Notes under the pieces: generated by a model
Told to the model about the DNA's origin: nothing
What the model saw: only the letters and a program-made list of their open reading frames with translations
Database searches by the model: none
Shown here: positions 44,384-52,272 of the stretch, piece by piece
Layout of the letters: every line of letters begins with the position of its first letter
Numbering within the stretch: position 1 is the stretch's first letter
Assembly (NCBI GenBank): GCA_005888325.1
Contig: VAWU01000032.1
Span: 72,569-136,568, forward strand
DNA length: 64,000 nucleotides
DNA from: Actinomycetota bacterium
GTDB lineage: Bacteria; Actinomycetota; Acidimicrobiia; Acidimicrobiales; AC-14
Reading direction: 5' to 3'
Program-made: the position numbers and the translations under genes

Positions 44384-45315
44384 CGCACGAGCTCCCGGAA
44401 CAGGCTCTCGAGCGAGTCGTCGAGCGGCCGGACCTCGGTGAGGCGGATGCCCATCTCACGCGCGATGCGCGGCAGGGCGACGGCCACGTCGCGCGCCCGG
44501 TTGGTGGCGATCACCGCCTCGCCGTCACGCACCGACGCCCCGGCCACGCTGTCGAGGTCGAGCAGCGCGGCGGCCAGACGCCGGGCGCCGTCGGCCCGGA
44601 TCAGGACCTGACGCGGTCGGTCATCCATCGCGTCACGGATGGCGCGATGGCTGCCGGCCGCCGCGAGGCGGCCCTGGATCACGACGATGACCCGGTCGGC
44701 CAGGCGCTCGACCTCGTGCAACACGTGACTGCTCACGATGACCGTGCGGCCCTCGGCGCCGAGGCGACGGAAGAGCTCGATGAGGTTCGCCCGCTGCACG
44801 GGATCCGCGCCGTTCAGCGGCTCGTCGAGCACCAGGACGTCGGGGTCGGTGACGAGCGCGGCGGCCACCTTCGTGCGCTGGCGCATGCCCTTGCTGAACT
44901 TCCCAACGGCACGATCGGCGACGTCGAGGAGACCGACCGTCGCGAGGGCGCGCTCGGGGGCTCCGCTGTCCGCGACCCGATGGAGGTCGGCGATGTAGTG
45001 CACGAGCTCGCGCGCGCTCACCGAGCCGGGTACCGCCTCGTCCTCGGAGACGAGGGCGATGCTGCGCTGCACGGCGCGATCGCGACGCGGGTCGCCACCC
45101 GCCACGCGCAGCCGCCCCGAGTTCACGGGCAGCAACCCGGTGATGGCGCGCATGAAGGTCGTCTTCCCGGCACCGTTGGGGCCGAGCAGGCCGGCCACAC
45201 CCGGCCCGAAGGAGCACGACAGCTCGGTGAGCGCGACCTTCGGCCCGAACCACACCGACACCTCCGTCGCCTCGACGGTGGCGTCCGGCACGAACGCGGG
45301 ATCCGCCGCGCTCAT
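44380..45315 (-). CDS. ABC transporter ATP-binding protein, second exporter
   Basis: A 311-residue CcmA/ABC-2-type ATPase. Walker A is LLGPNGAGKTTF, the signature is FSKGMRQRTKVA and Walker B is VLVLDEPLNGADP, followed by the switch His in IVSSHVLHEV. The C-terminal 70 residues form the usual ABC-2 accessory domain. Its ATG forms ATGA with the stop of the 13-codon ORF at 45312-45353, whose AGGAG is the likely ribosome-binding site. It is coupled to the downstream permease. Confidence 0.93.
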   Translation of the reverse strand: MSAADPAFVPDATVEATEVSVWFGPKVALTELSCSFGPGVAGLLGPNGAGKTTFMRAITGLLPVNSGRLRVAGGDPRRDRAVQRSIALVSEDEAVPGSVSARELVHYIADLHRVADSGAPERALATVGLLDVADRAVGKFSKGMRQRTKVAAALVTDPDVLVLDEPLNGADPVQRANLIELFRRLGAEGRTVIVSSHVLHEVERLADRVIVVIQGRLAAAGSHRAIRDAMDDRPRQVLIRADGARRLAAALLDLDSVAGASVRDGEAVIATNRARDVAVALPRIAREMGIRLTEVRPLDDSLESLFRELVR

Positions 45316-45353
45316 CGAGCTGCGCTCCTCGCTGCGCTGCGGTGCTCGCTCAT
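45312..45353 (-). CDS. 13-residue ORF of the repeat, leader to the ATPase gene
   Basis: It reads MSEHRSAARSAAR and ends in TGA, overlapping the ATPase ATG. It starts four bases after the 26-codon ORF. The same 12 residues form the N-terminus of the M15 protein at 31816, where the repeat is fused in frame instead. The built-in AGGAG lies nine bases before the ATPase ATG. It is likely a re-initiation leader, not a functional peptide. Confidence 0.4.
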   Translation of the reverse strand: MSEHRSAARSAAR

Positions 45354-45438
45354 CGGTTCACCGTCCTCGTTCCTCGCCCGGTGTACCGGCCTGCCACATG
45401 GGAGCTGCGCTCCTCGCTGCGCTGCGGTGCTCGCTCAT
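45317..45438 (-). repeat. 122-bp start-codon repeat cassette, copy B
   Basis: Same layout as copy A: a 37-base unit, a linker with the 26-codon ORF, ACCG and a second 37-base unit. The two units within copy B are identical across their 37 bases. The first ATG overlaps the stop of the upstream permease gene. The second ATG opens a 13-codon ORF that leads into the ATPase gene. It therefore joins two complete ABC exporters in one transcript. Confidence 0.85.
45358..45438 (-). CDS. 26-residue ORF inside repeat cassette B
   Basis: It reads MSEHRSAARSAA followed by PMWQAGTPGEERGR and a TGA stop. The ATG overlaps the stop of the permease gene as ATGA. Compared with the copy A peptide, the positions kept are M-x-E-H-R-S-x-A-R-S-A-x-P-M-W-Q-x-G-x-x-x-E-E-R-G-R. 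No synonymous change occurs between the two within the 26 codons, so purifying selection on the peptide is not evident. Confidence 0.5.
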   Translation of the reverse strand: MSEHRSAARSAAPMWQAGTPGEERGR

Positions 45439-46349
45439 CGGTCCTCCCAGCGGTAACGGACGAAGAGAACGACGAGCGCCACGGAGAGCACGGCGGCGTA
45501 GGTGCCCACGGCGAACAGCCCGCCTTTCGCAACACCGCCGAGCGGGCCCTCGGGGTCGAGATGGCCGAGGAACAGCAGATCGCGCAGGTGCAAGGGGAGC
45601 GCCGCGAGGTCGATGAGCCCGGCGACGCTCCCCTGGTTGAACTGCTGCGAGGTGTCTCCGACGAGGATCGCCGAGACGGTCGCGGTGGCGAACATGAGGC
45701 CGATGAAGACCGCGGCAGCCACGATGCGACGGCCGGTCAGCGACGAGATGGCCAGCACGATCGCCGCGTAGTAGATGGCAACGACCGCGACCGCTGCAGG
45801 AACCTGCCAAAGCACCTCGGCGTTGTCGCGCAGGTAGTCGAGCGCGCGGTCGCGCACCAGCATCTGGCCGCCGAAGAGCACGATCTGGGGGATGACGCCG
45901 AAAGCGAACACGATGGTTGCGATCGCGCCGAGCTTCGCCGCCACGTAGTCCGCACCCGTCAACGGGCGGGCGAACAGCAGCGGCAACACCTTGTTGCGGC
46001 GGTCGGGACAGAGCACGTCGGGCCCCGTGAGCGCCACGAACAGGAGGAAGAGTGAGCTCGAGACGACCACGTAGTCGCGATACGTGATGAACTCGAAGCC
46101 GATCGGTGGGCTGTCGCGCGTGACGTACCCGATGCCGACGTTGACCACGGCGGGGATCACCGCGACGCCGAGGAGCAGGAACGGCGCGACCTTCTGGCGC
46201 CACGGCCGGCGCAGCCCGAGGGCGCGGCGCACCGACACGCGGAACAGGGCGAGCCGGACCGCGCGACGGCCACCCCGTGGGCCGTCGTAGGGCCGGTAGC
46301 CGCGGTCGTAGACGGCTCCACTCGTGGCGCCACTGGTTGTGGATGTCAC
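45435..46349 (-). CDS. ABC-2 type transporter permease, first exporter
   Basis: A 304-residue permease with about six membrane segments (VAPFLLLGVAVIPAVVNVGIG, VVSSSLFLLFVALTG, IVFAFGVIPQIVLFGG, IVAAAVFIGLMFATATV and others). The N-terminal 40 residues (VYDRGYRPYDGPRGGRR) are a cytoplasmic, Tyr/Gly/Arg-rich tail common in actinobacterial ABC-2 permeases. GTG 46349 forms GTGA with the ATPase stop. Its 3' end runs into repeat cassette B. Substrate unknown. Confidence 0.83.
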   Translation of the reverse strand: MTSTTSGATSGAVYDRGYRPYDGPRGGRRAVRLALFRVSVRRALGLRRPWRQKVAPFLLLGVAVIPAVVNVGIGYVTRDSPPIGFEFITYRDYVVVSSSLFLLFVALTGPDVLCPDRRNKVLPLLFARPLTGADYVAAKLGAIATIVFAFGVIPQIVLFGGQMLVRDRALDYLRDNAEVLWQVPAAVAVVAIYYAAIVLAISSLTGRRIVAAAVFIGLMFATATVSAILVGDTSQQFNQGSVAGLIDLAALPLHLRDLLFLGHLDPEGPLGGVAKGGLFAVGTYAAVLSVALVVLFVRYRWEDR

Positions 46350-47260
46350 GGGTGCCCCGCGGCGGTGAGGAACACGTCGTCGAGCGATCGGAAGCGGTTG
46401 CTGAGTCGGTGCAGCGGCAACCCGAGATCGGCGATGGCGTCCCGGATCGTGTCGACGTCGTCCACCGCGGTGACGGTGACCTCGACGGTGTCGTCGACCA
46501 CGGTGGCGTTCATGCCCCGTGCGACGAGCGCGGAGACGAGCTCGCCCCCGCGATCGCCGACGTCGACGACCACCATCCCGGTCCGTTGCACGAGGCCCTC
46601 GGTGGCGCCGGCGACGACCAGCGCCCCGCCGTCGATCATCACGACGTTGTCGCAGACCTGCTGCACGTCGTCGAGCAGGTGCGTCGCCAGCAGCACCGAG
46701 ATCCCGAAGGTGCCGACGCGTGCGACCAGCGCCAGCATCTCCTCCCGGCCGGTGGGGTCGAGACCGGCGGTCGGCTCGTCGAGCAGCAGGAGTTGGGGGT
46801 CGGCCACGAGCGCCTGGGCCAGCTTCGTGCGCTGACGCATGCCGGTGGAGAAGCCCGCGATCGGCCGGAAGCGCGCCTCGTCGAGGCCCACGAGGTCGAG
46901 CACGTCGGATGCCCGTTGGCGGGCCGCGCGCGGGGGTAGGCCGCTCAGCTCGGCGAAGGTGGCCGCCACGTCGGCGGCGGTCTGGTCGAGAGGCAGGCAA
47001 TCGTGCTCGGGCATGTAGCCGATCGTCGATCGCACCCCGATCGGGTCGTCGTCGACCGCGTGGCCGCCGACCTCGAGCCGACCCGACGTGGCACGCCCGA
47101 GCCCCAGCAGCAGCCGGAAGAACGTCGTCTTGCCCGCGCCGTTGGCTCCGACCAGGCCGGTGCGCCCGTGCGGGATGTCGACGGTGAGGGCGTCGAGCGC
47201 GGTGACAGACCCGAAACGCTTCGTCAACGCGGTCGCCCGGACGAGCGGCTCGACTGTCAC
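46346..47260 (-). CDS. ABC transporter ATP-binding protein, first exporter
   Basis: A 304-residue ABC-2 ATPase: Walker A LVGANGAGKTTFF, signature FSTGMRQRTKLA, Walker B LLLLDEPTAGLDP, then LLATHLLDDV. GTG 47260 forms GTGA with the beta-lactamase-like gene and is followed by the overlapping permease. The two ATPases of this operon are related but clearly different, so the exporters are not recent duplicates of each other. Confidence 0.93.
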   Translation of the reverse strand: MTVEPLVRATALTKRFGSVTALDALTVDIPHGRTGLVGANGAGKTTFFRLLLGLGRATSGRLEVGGHAVDDDPIGVRSTIGYMPEHDCLPLDQTAADVAATFAELSGLPPRAARQRASDVLDLVGLDEARFRPIAGFSTGMRQRTKLAQALVADPQLLLLDEPTAGLDPTGREEMLALVARVGTFGISVLLATHLLDDVQQVCDNVVMIDGGALVVAGATEGLVQRTGMVVVDVGDRGGELVSALVARGMNATVVDDTVEVTVTAVDDVDTIRDAIADLGLPLHRLSNRFRSLDDVFLTAAGHP

Positions 47261-48330
47261 CCACCGAGTATGGCGTCCCCCGCGGCAAAGGCCGCAGTGA
47301 CCGCCGCCCGCCACTCGCGGAGCTGTGGGTAGCGGTCGCTGGGAGTCTTGCCCAGGCGCACCACGACGAGGTCGAGGCCCGGGCACACGAGGATCGACTG
47401 GCCCTCGTACCCGCTGGCCTGGAACGACCCGTGCCCGTCGCCGACCACCCACCAGTGCGCCCCGTACAACGACCCGTCCTCCGGGTCGACCGACCGGGGC
47501 CGCCGGCCGTGGTCCACCCAACCGTCCGGCAGCACTCGTCGGCCGTCCCAGACGCCGTCGCGCAGGTAGAGGTAGCCGAACCGGGCGAAGTCGCGAGCCG
47601 TCGCGTGGACGTACGACGACGCGACCCATGTGCCCGCTGCGTCGAGCGTCGGACGGGCCGACTGCGCGCCGATGGGATCGAAGAGACGTTCGCGCAGGAA
47701 CCGGCAGTAGCGGTCACCGAAGCCGACCTCGCGGTCGACGATGGCCGACACGATGTTGCTGGAGCCGCTCGAGTAGTTGAAACGGAGACCGGGAGCCGCG
47801 ATCGCGGGGCGGTCGGCAGCGAAGGCGGCCACGTCGTCCTTGCCCGCGCCGAACAGCATCTCGATCACGTCGGAGGCGCGCGCGTCGACGTAGTCCTCCG
47901 CGAAGTCGAGGCCGTCGCGCATCTCGAGGAGGTCCTGCAGCGTGATCGTCCGCCGGGGGTCGTCCGGGGCGGCCCACTGCGGGACGGGCGCCGGCGCGTG
48001 GGTTTGCACCCGCCGCTCACCCACGAGGACGCCGACTACCGCGTGGAGCATCGATTTGGCCATCGACCACGACAGCAGCGGCGTGTCCGGTCCGACGGGC
48101 TCGTCCGCTCGATCCCAGTGCTCGATGACGCCGCTGTAGCGCTCGGCTACGAGCCGGCCCCGATGGATCACGACGACGGCATACGTGAGCGACAGGGGGC
48201 CGCCAGCATCGAATGCGGCGTCGAGGAGCGGCGCGAGGTCGACGCCGCGCGGGATGGGTCCCTCCGCCCAGTCCGGCGCGGGCCACGGCGACCCCTCCGG
48301 CTGTCCGGGCAGGGGCACGAGCGTCACCAC
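47257..48330 (-). CDS. Beta-lactamase/DD-peptidase-fold serine hydrolase
   Basis: A 357-residue class C beta-lactamase-like protein. The nucleophile motif S-x-x-K reads SWSMAKS, the second motif has Tyr in FNYSSGSSN, and HWWVVGDGHGSFQASG lies where the third motif falls. No signal peptide is seen, so a cytoplasmic esterase or peptidase is more likely than antibiotic resistance. GTG 48330 is preceded by GAGGG. Coupling to an ABC exporter and an AMP-ligase suggests a shared pathway, not yet identifiable. Confidence 0.85.
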   Translation of the reverse strand: MVTLVPLPGQPEGSPWPAPDWAEGPIPRGVDLAPLLDAAFDAGGPLSLTYAVVVIHRGRLVAERYSGVIEHWDRADEPVGPDTPLLSWSMAKSMLHAVVGVLVGERRVQTHAPAPVPQWAAPDDPRRTITLQDLLEMRDGLDFAEDYVDARASDVIEMLFGAGKDDVAAFAADRPAIAAPGLRFNYSSGSSNIVSAIVDREVGFGDRYCRFLRERLFDPIGAQSARPTLDAAGTWVASSYVHATARDFARFGYLYLRDGVWDGRRVLPDGWVDHGRRPRSVDPEDGSLYGAHWWVVGDGHGSFQASGYEGQSILVCPGLDLVVVRLGKTPSDRYPQLREWRAAVTAAFAAGDAILGG

Positions 48331-48346
48331 CCGAGCCCTCGTCGAC

Positions 48347-49807
48347 TCAAGGCTGTGACCGGCGCTCGTCGACGAGACGCGAGCGGCGCACCTTGCCGGC
48401 ATCGTCGCGCACGGGCTCGTCGACCCGCTCGAAGCTGCGCGGAAGCTTGTAGCGCACGAGCCGCGACTCGAGGTGGGCGCGCAGGTCGTCGACATCGAGA
48501 TCGGGAGGGGCCTGGACGATCGCGTGGACGCGCTGACCCAGGTCGTCGTCGGGCAGACCGATCACCGCGCTCGACGCGACGTGCGGGTGCTCGTCGAGCG
48601 CGGCCTCGACCTCGGCCGGGTACACGTTGGAGCCACCGACGAGGATCATGTCGGCGCGGCGATCCGCGAGATAGAGGTAGCCGTCCTCGTCGACCCAACC
48701 GAGGTCGCCGAGCGACTCCCACTCGCCGCGCGAGCGCGCTTCGGCGCCGATGTAGCGGTAGGTCGGGTCCGTGCCCGCCAGGCGCCGCAGGAAGACCTCC
48801 CCGACCTCGCGCGGCGGCACCTCGGCGCCGTCGTCGTCGAGGATCCGCACGTCGCCGTTGATCGGCCGCCCCACCGAGCCCCGCCGCTCCATCCACTGCG
48901 TTCCGGTGATCACCGTCGTCACCTGCGCCTCGGTGCCCGCGTAGAGCTCCCAGATGCGCTCGCCCCCGAGCCATTCGATCCATGCCTCCTTCAGCCACGG
49001 CGGGCACGGCGCGGCAAGGTGCCACACGGTCTCCAGCGACGAGACGTCGAAGCCCGTCCTCACGGCCTCGGGGAGACGCCAGATGCGGCTCATCATCGTG
49101 GGCACCAGATAGAGCCACGTGGCCCGGTGCGCCTCCACCTGCTCGAGCGTGCGGAGCGCGTCGAAACGCGGGAGCACGACCAGGTGACCGCCGGCCATGA
49201 GCGCGTGGAACGCGGAGACGAACGGACCGTTGTGGTACAGGGGCCCCGGCATCAGCGCGGTGCTGGTGTCGTCGAGGCGCCAGAAGGCCATCTCGAGCCA
49301 GTTCACCAACCCGGGCCGGCCCGCCACGATCAGCTTCGGCCGGCCCGTGCTGCCCCCCGACGTCGGCGCCTTCCATGCCGGCGAGACGCGGTCGGGCAGT
49401 GGGCCGTCGTCGTCGGCCTCGTCGACGAGCGTCTCCGCGCTCACACACGCGCGGCCGGCGACCTCACCCGGCTCGGCCCGGACGACGAGCGCGGGCTCGG
49501 CGAGCGCGACGATCGCCTCCAGCTCTGCCGCCGGGAGCCGAGACGACACCGGCTGAGGCGTGGCCCCCAGCTTCCAGCAAGCGACACAGGCCTCCACGAA
49601 CGCCACGCCGTTGGGCAGGCCGATGGTGACGAAGCCACCCTCGCGGACCCCGCGCGCCTCGAGCGCGCGCGCGAGGCGGTTGCTGCGACGGTCGAGCGCG
49701 GCCCAGGTGCGGGTGTCGTCGTCGCACGAGACCGCTGGCGCATCCGGTCGCTCGTCGGCCAGCCGGCGCACCCGCGCGCCGAGTGAGACCACCTCGTCCG
49801 AGATCAT
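48347..49807 (-). CDS. AMP-dependent synthetase/ligase (acyl-CoA synthetase type)
   Basis: A 486-residue ANL-superfamily enzyme activating a carboxylic acid via an adenylate. The P-loop-like A3 motif is APTSGGSTGRPKLIV, A5 is ELYAGTEAQ, A7/A8 are LGDLGWVDEDGYLYLADRRADMI and the C-terminal domain ends with the acylation Lys region DDAGKVRRSRL. ATG 49807 lies after GGAGGG. This is the first gene of the minus-strand exporter operon. Substrate specificity cannot be read. Confidence 0.9.
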   Translation of the reverse strand: MISDEVVSLGARVRRLADERPDAPAVSCDDDTRTWAALDRRSNRLARALEARGVREGGFVTIGLPNGVAFVEACVACWKLGATPQPVSSRLPAAELEAIVALAEPALVVRAEPGEVAGRACVSAETLVDEADDDGPLPDRVSPAWKAPTSGGSTGRPKLIVAGRPGLVNWLEMAFWRLDDTSTALMPGPLYHNGPFVSAFHALMAGGHLVVLPRFDALRTLEQVEAHRATWLYLVPTMMSRIWRLPEAVRTGFDVSSLETVWHLAAPCPPWLKEAWIEWLGGERIWELYAGTEAQVTTVITGTQWMERRGSVGRPINGDVRILDDDGAEVPPREVGEVFLRRLAGTDPTYRYIGAEARSRGEWESLGDLGWVDEDGYLYLADRRADMILVGGSNVYPAEVEAALDEHPHVASSAVIGLPDDDLGQRVHAIVQAPPDLDVDDLRAHLESRLVRYKLPRSFERVDEPVRDDAGKVRRSRLVDERRSQP

Positions 49808-49910
49808 GGGCCCTCCGTGGTTCGCGCTCGTTCGCCACCAGGATGCTCGATCGCAGCCTGCTCCCGCTTGGGCGTCGGGGACCATGTGCGGATCGCGTAG
49901 CGTTCCCGCG

Positions 49911-50861
49911 ATGTCGGCCCCCACCGCCAACGGCCACCCGGACGACCACGGGCTCCCGCCGCCCGAGACGATCGAGGTGGCGAACGGGGTGTTCGCGTAC
50001 GTCCAGCCGGACGGGAGCTGGTGGATCAACAACACCGGGTTCCTCGTCGGCGCCGACTCGGTCACCGCGATCGACGCGTCGTCGACCGAACGGCGCACCC
50101 GGGGCTTCCTGGACGCGATCGGGCGCGTCAGCCCACGGCCGGTGAGGACGCTCGTCAACACCCATCATCACGGCGACCACACCAACGGCAACTGCCTCTT
50201 CGGGGACGCGACCATCGTCGCTCACCGCAACTGCCGCGCGGGCGTGAAGGAGCAGCGCATCGGCGGCCTGGAACCGGTGTTCGGCGAGGTCGAGTGGGGC
50301 GAGCTCACGATCTCGCCCCCGACGTTGACGTTCGCCGAGCAGGTCGAGTTGTGGGTCGACGACCTCGGTGCCGAGGTGCGCCACATCGGCACGCCCGCCC
50401 ACACCACCGGGGATGCCGTCGTGTGGCTCCCCGAGCACCGCGTTCTCTTCACGGGCGACCTCGTGTTCAACGGTGGAACGCCGTTCGTCCTCATGGGCTC
50501 GGTCGCGGGATCACTCGTCGCCATCGAGCGGCTCCGGCGCTACCAGGCGACGACCATCGTGCCCGGCCACGGTGCCGTCTGCGACCCCCGGCACCTCGAC
50601 GCGATCGACGGTTACCTGACCTTCGTGCAACGGCTCGCGGCCGAGGCGAAGGGCGCGGGGGTGCCGCCTCTGCAGGCCGCGCGCGAGGCAGACCTCGGCG
50701 CGTACGCCGAGTGGCTCGACGCCGAGCGGCTCGTCGGCAACCTGCACCGCGCCTACGCGGAGCTCGACGGCCAACCGCTCGGCTCGCCGATCGACATCGT
50801 CAGCGCCTTCATCGACATGATCACCTACAACGGTGGGCGTCCACTGCGCTGTCTCGCGTGA
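49911..50861 (+). CDS. MBL-fold metallo-hydrolase
   Basis: A 316-residue metallo-beta-lactamase fold protein with HHHGDH (the HxHxDH zinc motif), then GTPAHTTGD, TGDLVFNGG and VPGHGAVCD, which supply the other metal ligands. Lactonase, thioesterase and other activities are all possible. ATG 49911 is the start and the open frame upstream is opposite the AMP-ligase. The stop overlaps the TMEM175 gene as GTGA. Confidence 0.85.
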   Translation: MSAPTANGHPDDHGLPPPETIEVANGVFAYVQPDGSWWINNTGFLVGADSVTAIDASSTERRTRGFLDAIGRVSPRPVRTLVNTHHHGDHTNGNCLFGDATIVAHRNCRAGVKEQRIGGLEPVFGEVEWGELTISPPTLTFAEQVELWVDDLGAEVRHIGTPAHTTGDAVVWLPEHRVLFTGDLVFNGGTPFVLMGSVAGSLVAIERLRRYQATTIVPGHGAVCDPRHLDAIDGYLTFVQRLAAEAKGAGVPPLQAAREADLGAYAEWLDAERLVGNLHRAYAELDGQPLGSPIDIVSAFIDMITYNGGRPLRCLA

Positions 50862-51448
50862 CGAGCGCGCGGCTCGAGGCGTTCAGTGACGGCGTGTTCG
50901 CCGTCGCGATCACACTGCTCGCGTTGGACCTGGCGGTGGCGGGCCCGGGTCATGGGTCACTCGCGCATCAGCTCGCAGATCATTGGCCGTCGTTCGTCGC
51001 CTACGTCGTCAGCTTCTTCGTCGTCGGCATCACATGGGTCAACCACCACGCCCTGGTCGACACCTTCGTCAAGGTCGACCGGAAGCTGCTGTTCCTGAAC
51101 CTGGTGCTGTTGCTGTTCGTGGTGGCCATCCCGTTCGCGACATCCACCATGGCGACGTACCTCCGCGGCGGTGGCGACGACGCGCACCTCGCGACTGCCC
51201 TCTACGGAGTGGTCCTCGAGGGCATGGGCGTGAGCTTCGCCGCGATCTTCGTCTGGTCGCTCCGACGGGGCCGCCGAGCCGTTCCGTTGCCCGAAGACGC
51301 GGTCCGCACCGCCGTCCTCCGCTTCGGCGTGGGATCGATCGCCTACCTGGTTGCCATCGGCGTCGCGTTCTTGAGCGCACCCGTGTCCCTGGCGATCATC
51401 GCGGGGCTCGCGGTGTACTACATGTTCGAGCAGACGCCGGCGACGTGA
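50858..51448 (+). CDS. TMEM175-family potassium channel protein
   Basis: A 196-residue membrane protein with six predicted segments. It starts with RLEAFSDGVFAVAITLLALDL, the FSD motif of the first helix that lines the pore in TMEM175 channels. Bacterial members form tetramers of six-helix subunits. GTG 50858 overlaps the MBL stop. Coupling to a metallo-hydrolase gene has no clear explanation. Confidence 0.9.
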   Translation: MTSARLEAFSDGVFAVAITLLALDLAVAGPGHGSLAHQLADHWPSFVAYVVSFFVVGITWVNHHALVDTFVKVDRKLLFLNLVLLLFVVAIPFATSTMATYLRGGGDDAHLATALYGVVLEGMGVSFAAIFVWSLRRGRRAVPLPEDAVRTAVLRFGVGSIAYLVAIGVAFLSAPVSLAIIAGLAVYYMFEQTPAT

Positions 51449-51537
51449 GTCGCGGCACCTTCGACGACCCGGTAACGACACTAGATGACAGGGTCGAGGG
51501 TGCATGCTGAGCTCGAACCCGACGAACGGAGATCGAC

Positions 51538-52137
51538 ATGCCCGGACAGGCTCCCCCGGCGACCGACGAGCGTGAGCTGCTCCTCGCCTATATCGCCCAG
51601 CAGCGCGACGGAGTGCGCAACGCGGCGTACGGGCTCACCGACGAGCAGGCCCGCCTGACGCCGACGGCCGGCACGCTCAGCATCGGAGGGCTCGTCAAGC
51701 ACGTCGCCGCCATGGAGCAGGGCTGGATCGACATCGTCCTCCAGCGCGACCGCGGCGGCTCGGACGACCGCGAAGCGGCCTACGAGGACAACTTCCGCCT
51801 CGCGCCGGACGAGACGCTCGCGGAGGCCCTCGCCCGCTTCGACGCGGTCGCGAAGGAGACCGAGGCGGTCGTCGCCGGGATCGACCTCGACCAGCCCGTC
51901 CCGGTCCCCAAGGGTGTTCCGTGGTTCCCCGACGACGTCGAGGCCTGGTCGGCGCGGTGGGTGCTGCTCCATCTCATCGAGGAGATCGCGCGGCACGCGG
52001 GCCACGCCGACATCGTCCGGGAGTCGATCGACGGCGCCCAGATGTACGAGCTCATGGCGGCGGCCGAAGGCTGGCCCGCCACCGACTGGCTCCAGCCGTG
52101 GGCAGGGCCACCGCAACAGACCCCTTCCGTTCCCTGA
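51538..52137 (+). CDS. DinB-family protein (four-helix bundle)
   Basis: A 199-residue DinB/DUF664-type protein. Metal-binding His residues are in LVKHVAAMEQ and the C-terminal HLIEEIARHAGHADIVRES. Relatives include mycothiol- and bacillithiol-dependent enzymes, so a thiol-transferase role is conceivable in an actinobacterium. ATG 51538 follows ACGGAGAT. It stands alone on the plus strand, upstream of the esterase gene. Confidence 0.83.
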   Translation: MPGQAPPATDERELLLAYIAQQRDGVRNAAYGLTDEQARLTPTAGTLSIGGLVKHVAAMEQGWIDIVLQRDRGGSDDREAAYEDNFRLAPDETLAEALARFDAVAKETEAVVAGIDLDQPVPVPKGVPWFPDDVEAWSARWVLLHLIEEIARHAGHADIVRESIDGAQMYELMAAAEGWPATDWLQPWAGPPQQTPSVP

Positions 52138-52174
52138 CCGATCGCGTCGTCAGCGCGTCGAATGGGCTGTTCGG

Positions 52175-52196
52175 GCTCTCATCTCGTTCTCAGACA
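52175..52196. promoter_or_regulatory. TCTCA direct repeat, OmpR-type candidate operator 1
   Basis: GCTCTCATCTC is followed directly by GTTCTCAGACA, so TCTCA recurs at exactly 11 bases. It lies 76 bases upstream of the esterase start at 52273. OmpR/PhoB-family regulators bind direct repeats about one helical turn apart. Three similar sites lie near 54.7, 57.9 and 58.2 kb. Confidence 0.45.
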
Positions 52197-52272
52197 CGGA
52201 GAGCGACGATGTGGTCGTGGGCGAAGGTGCGCCTTGCCACGACACGGCTGAATCGATCGAGGGAGGACTGGG

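Noticed and set aside
47257-48330. Antibiotic-resistance beta-lactamase
   Set aside because: The fold is right, but there is no signal peptide and the operon context is metabolic; the fold is shared by many esterases and peptidases.
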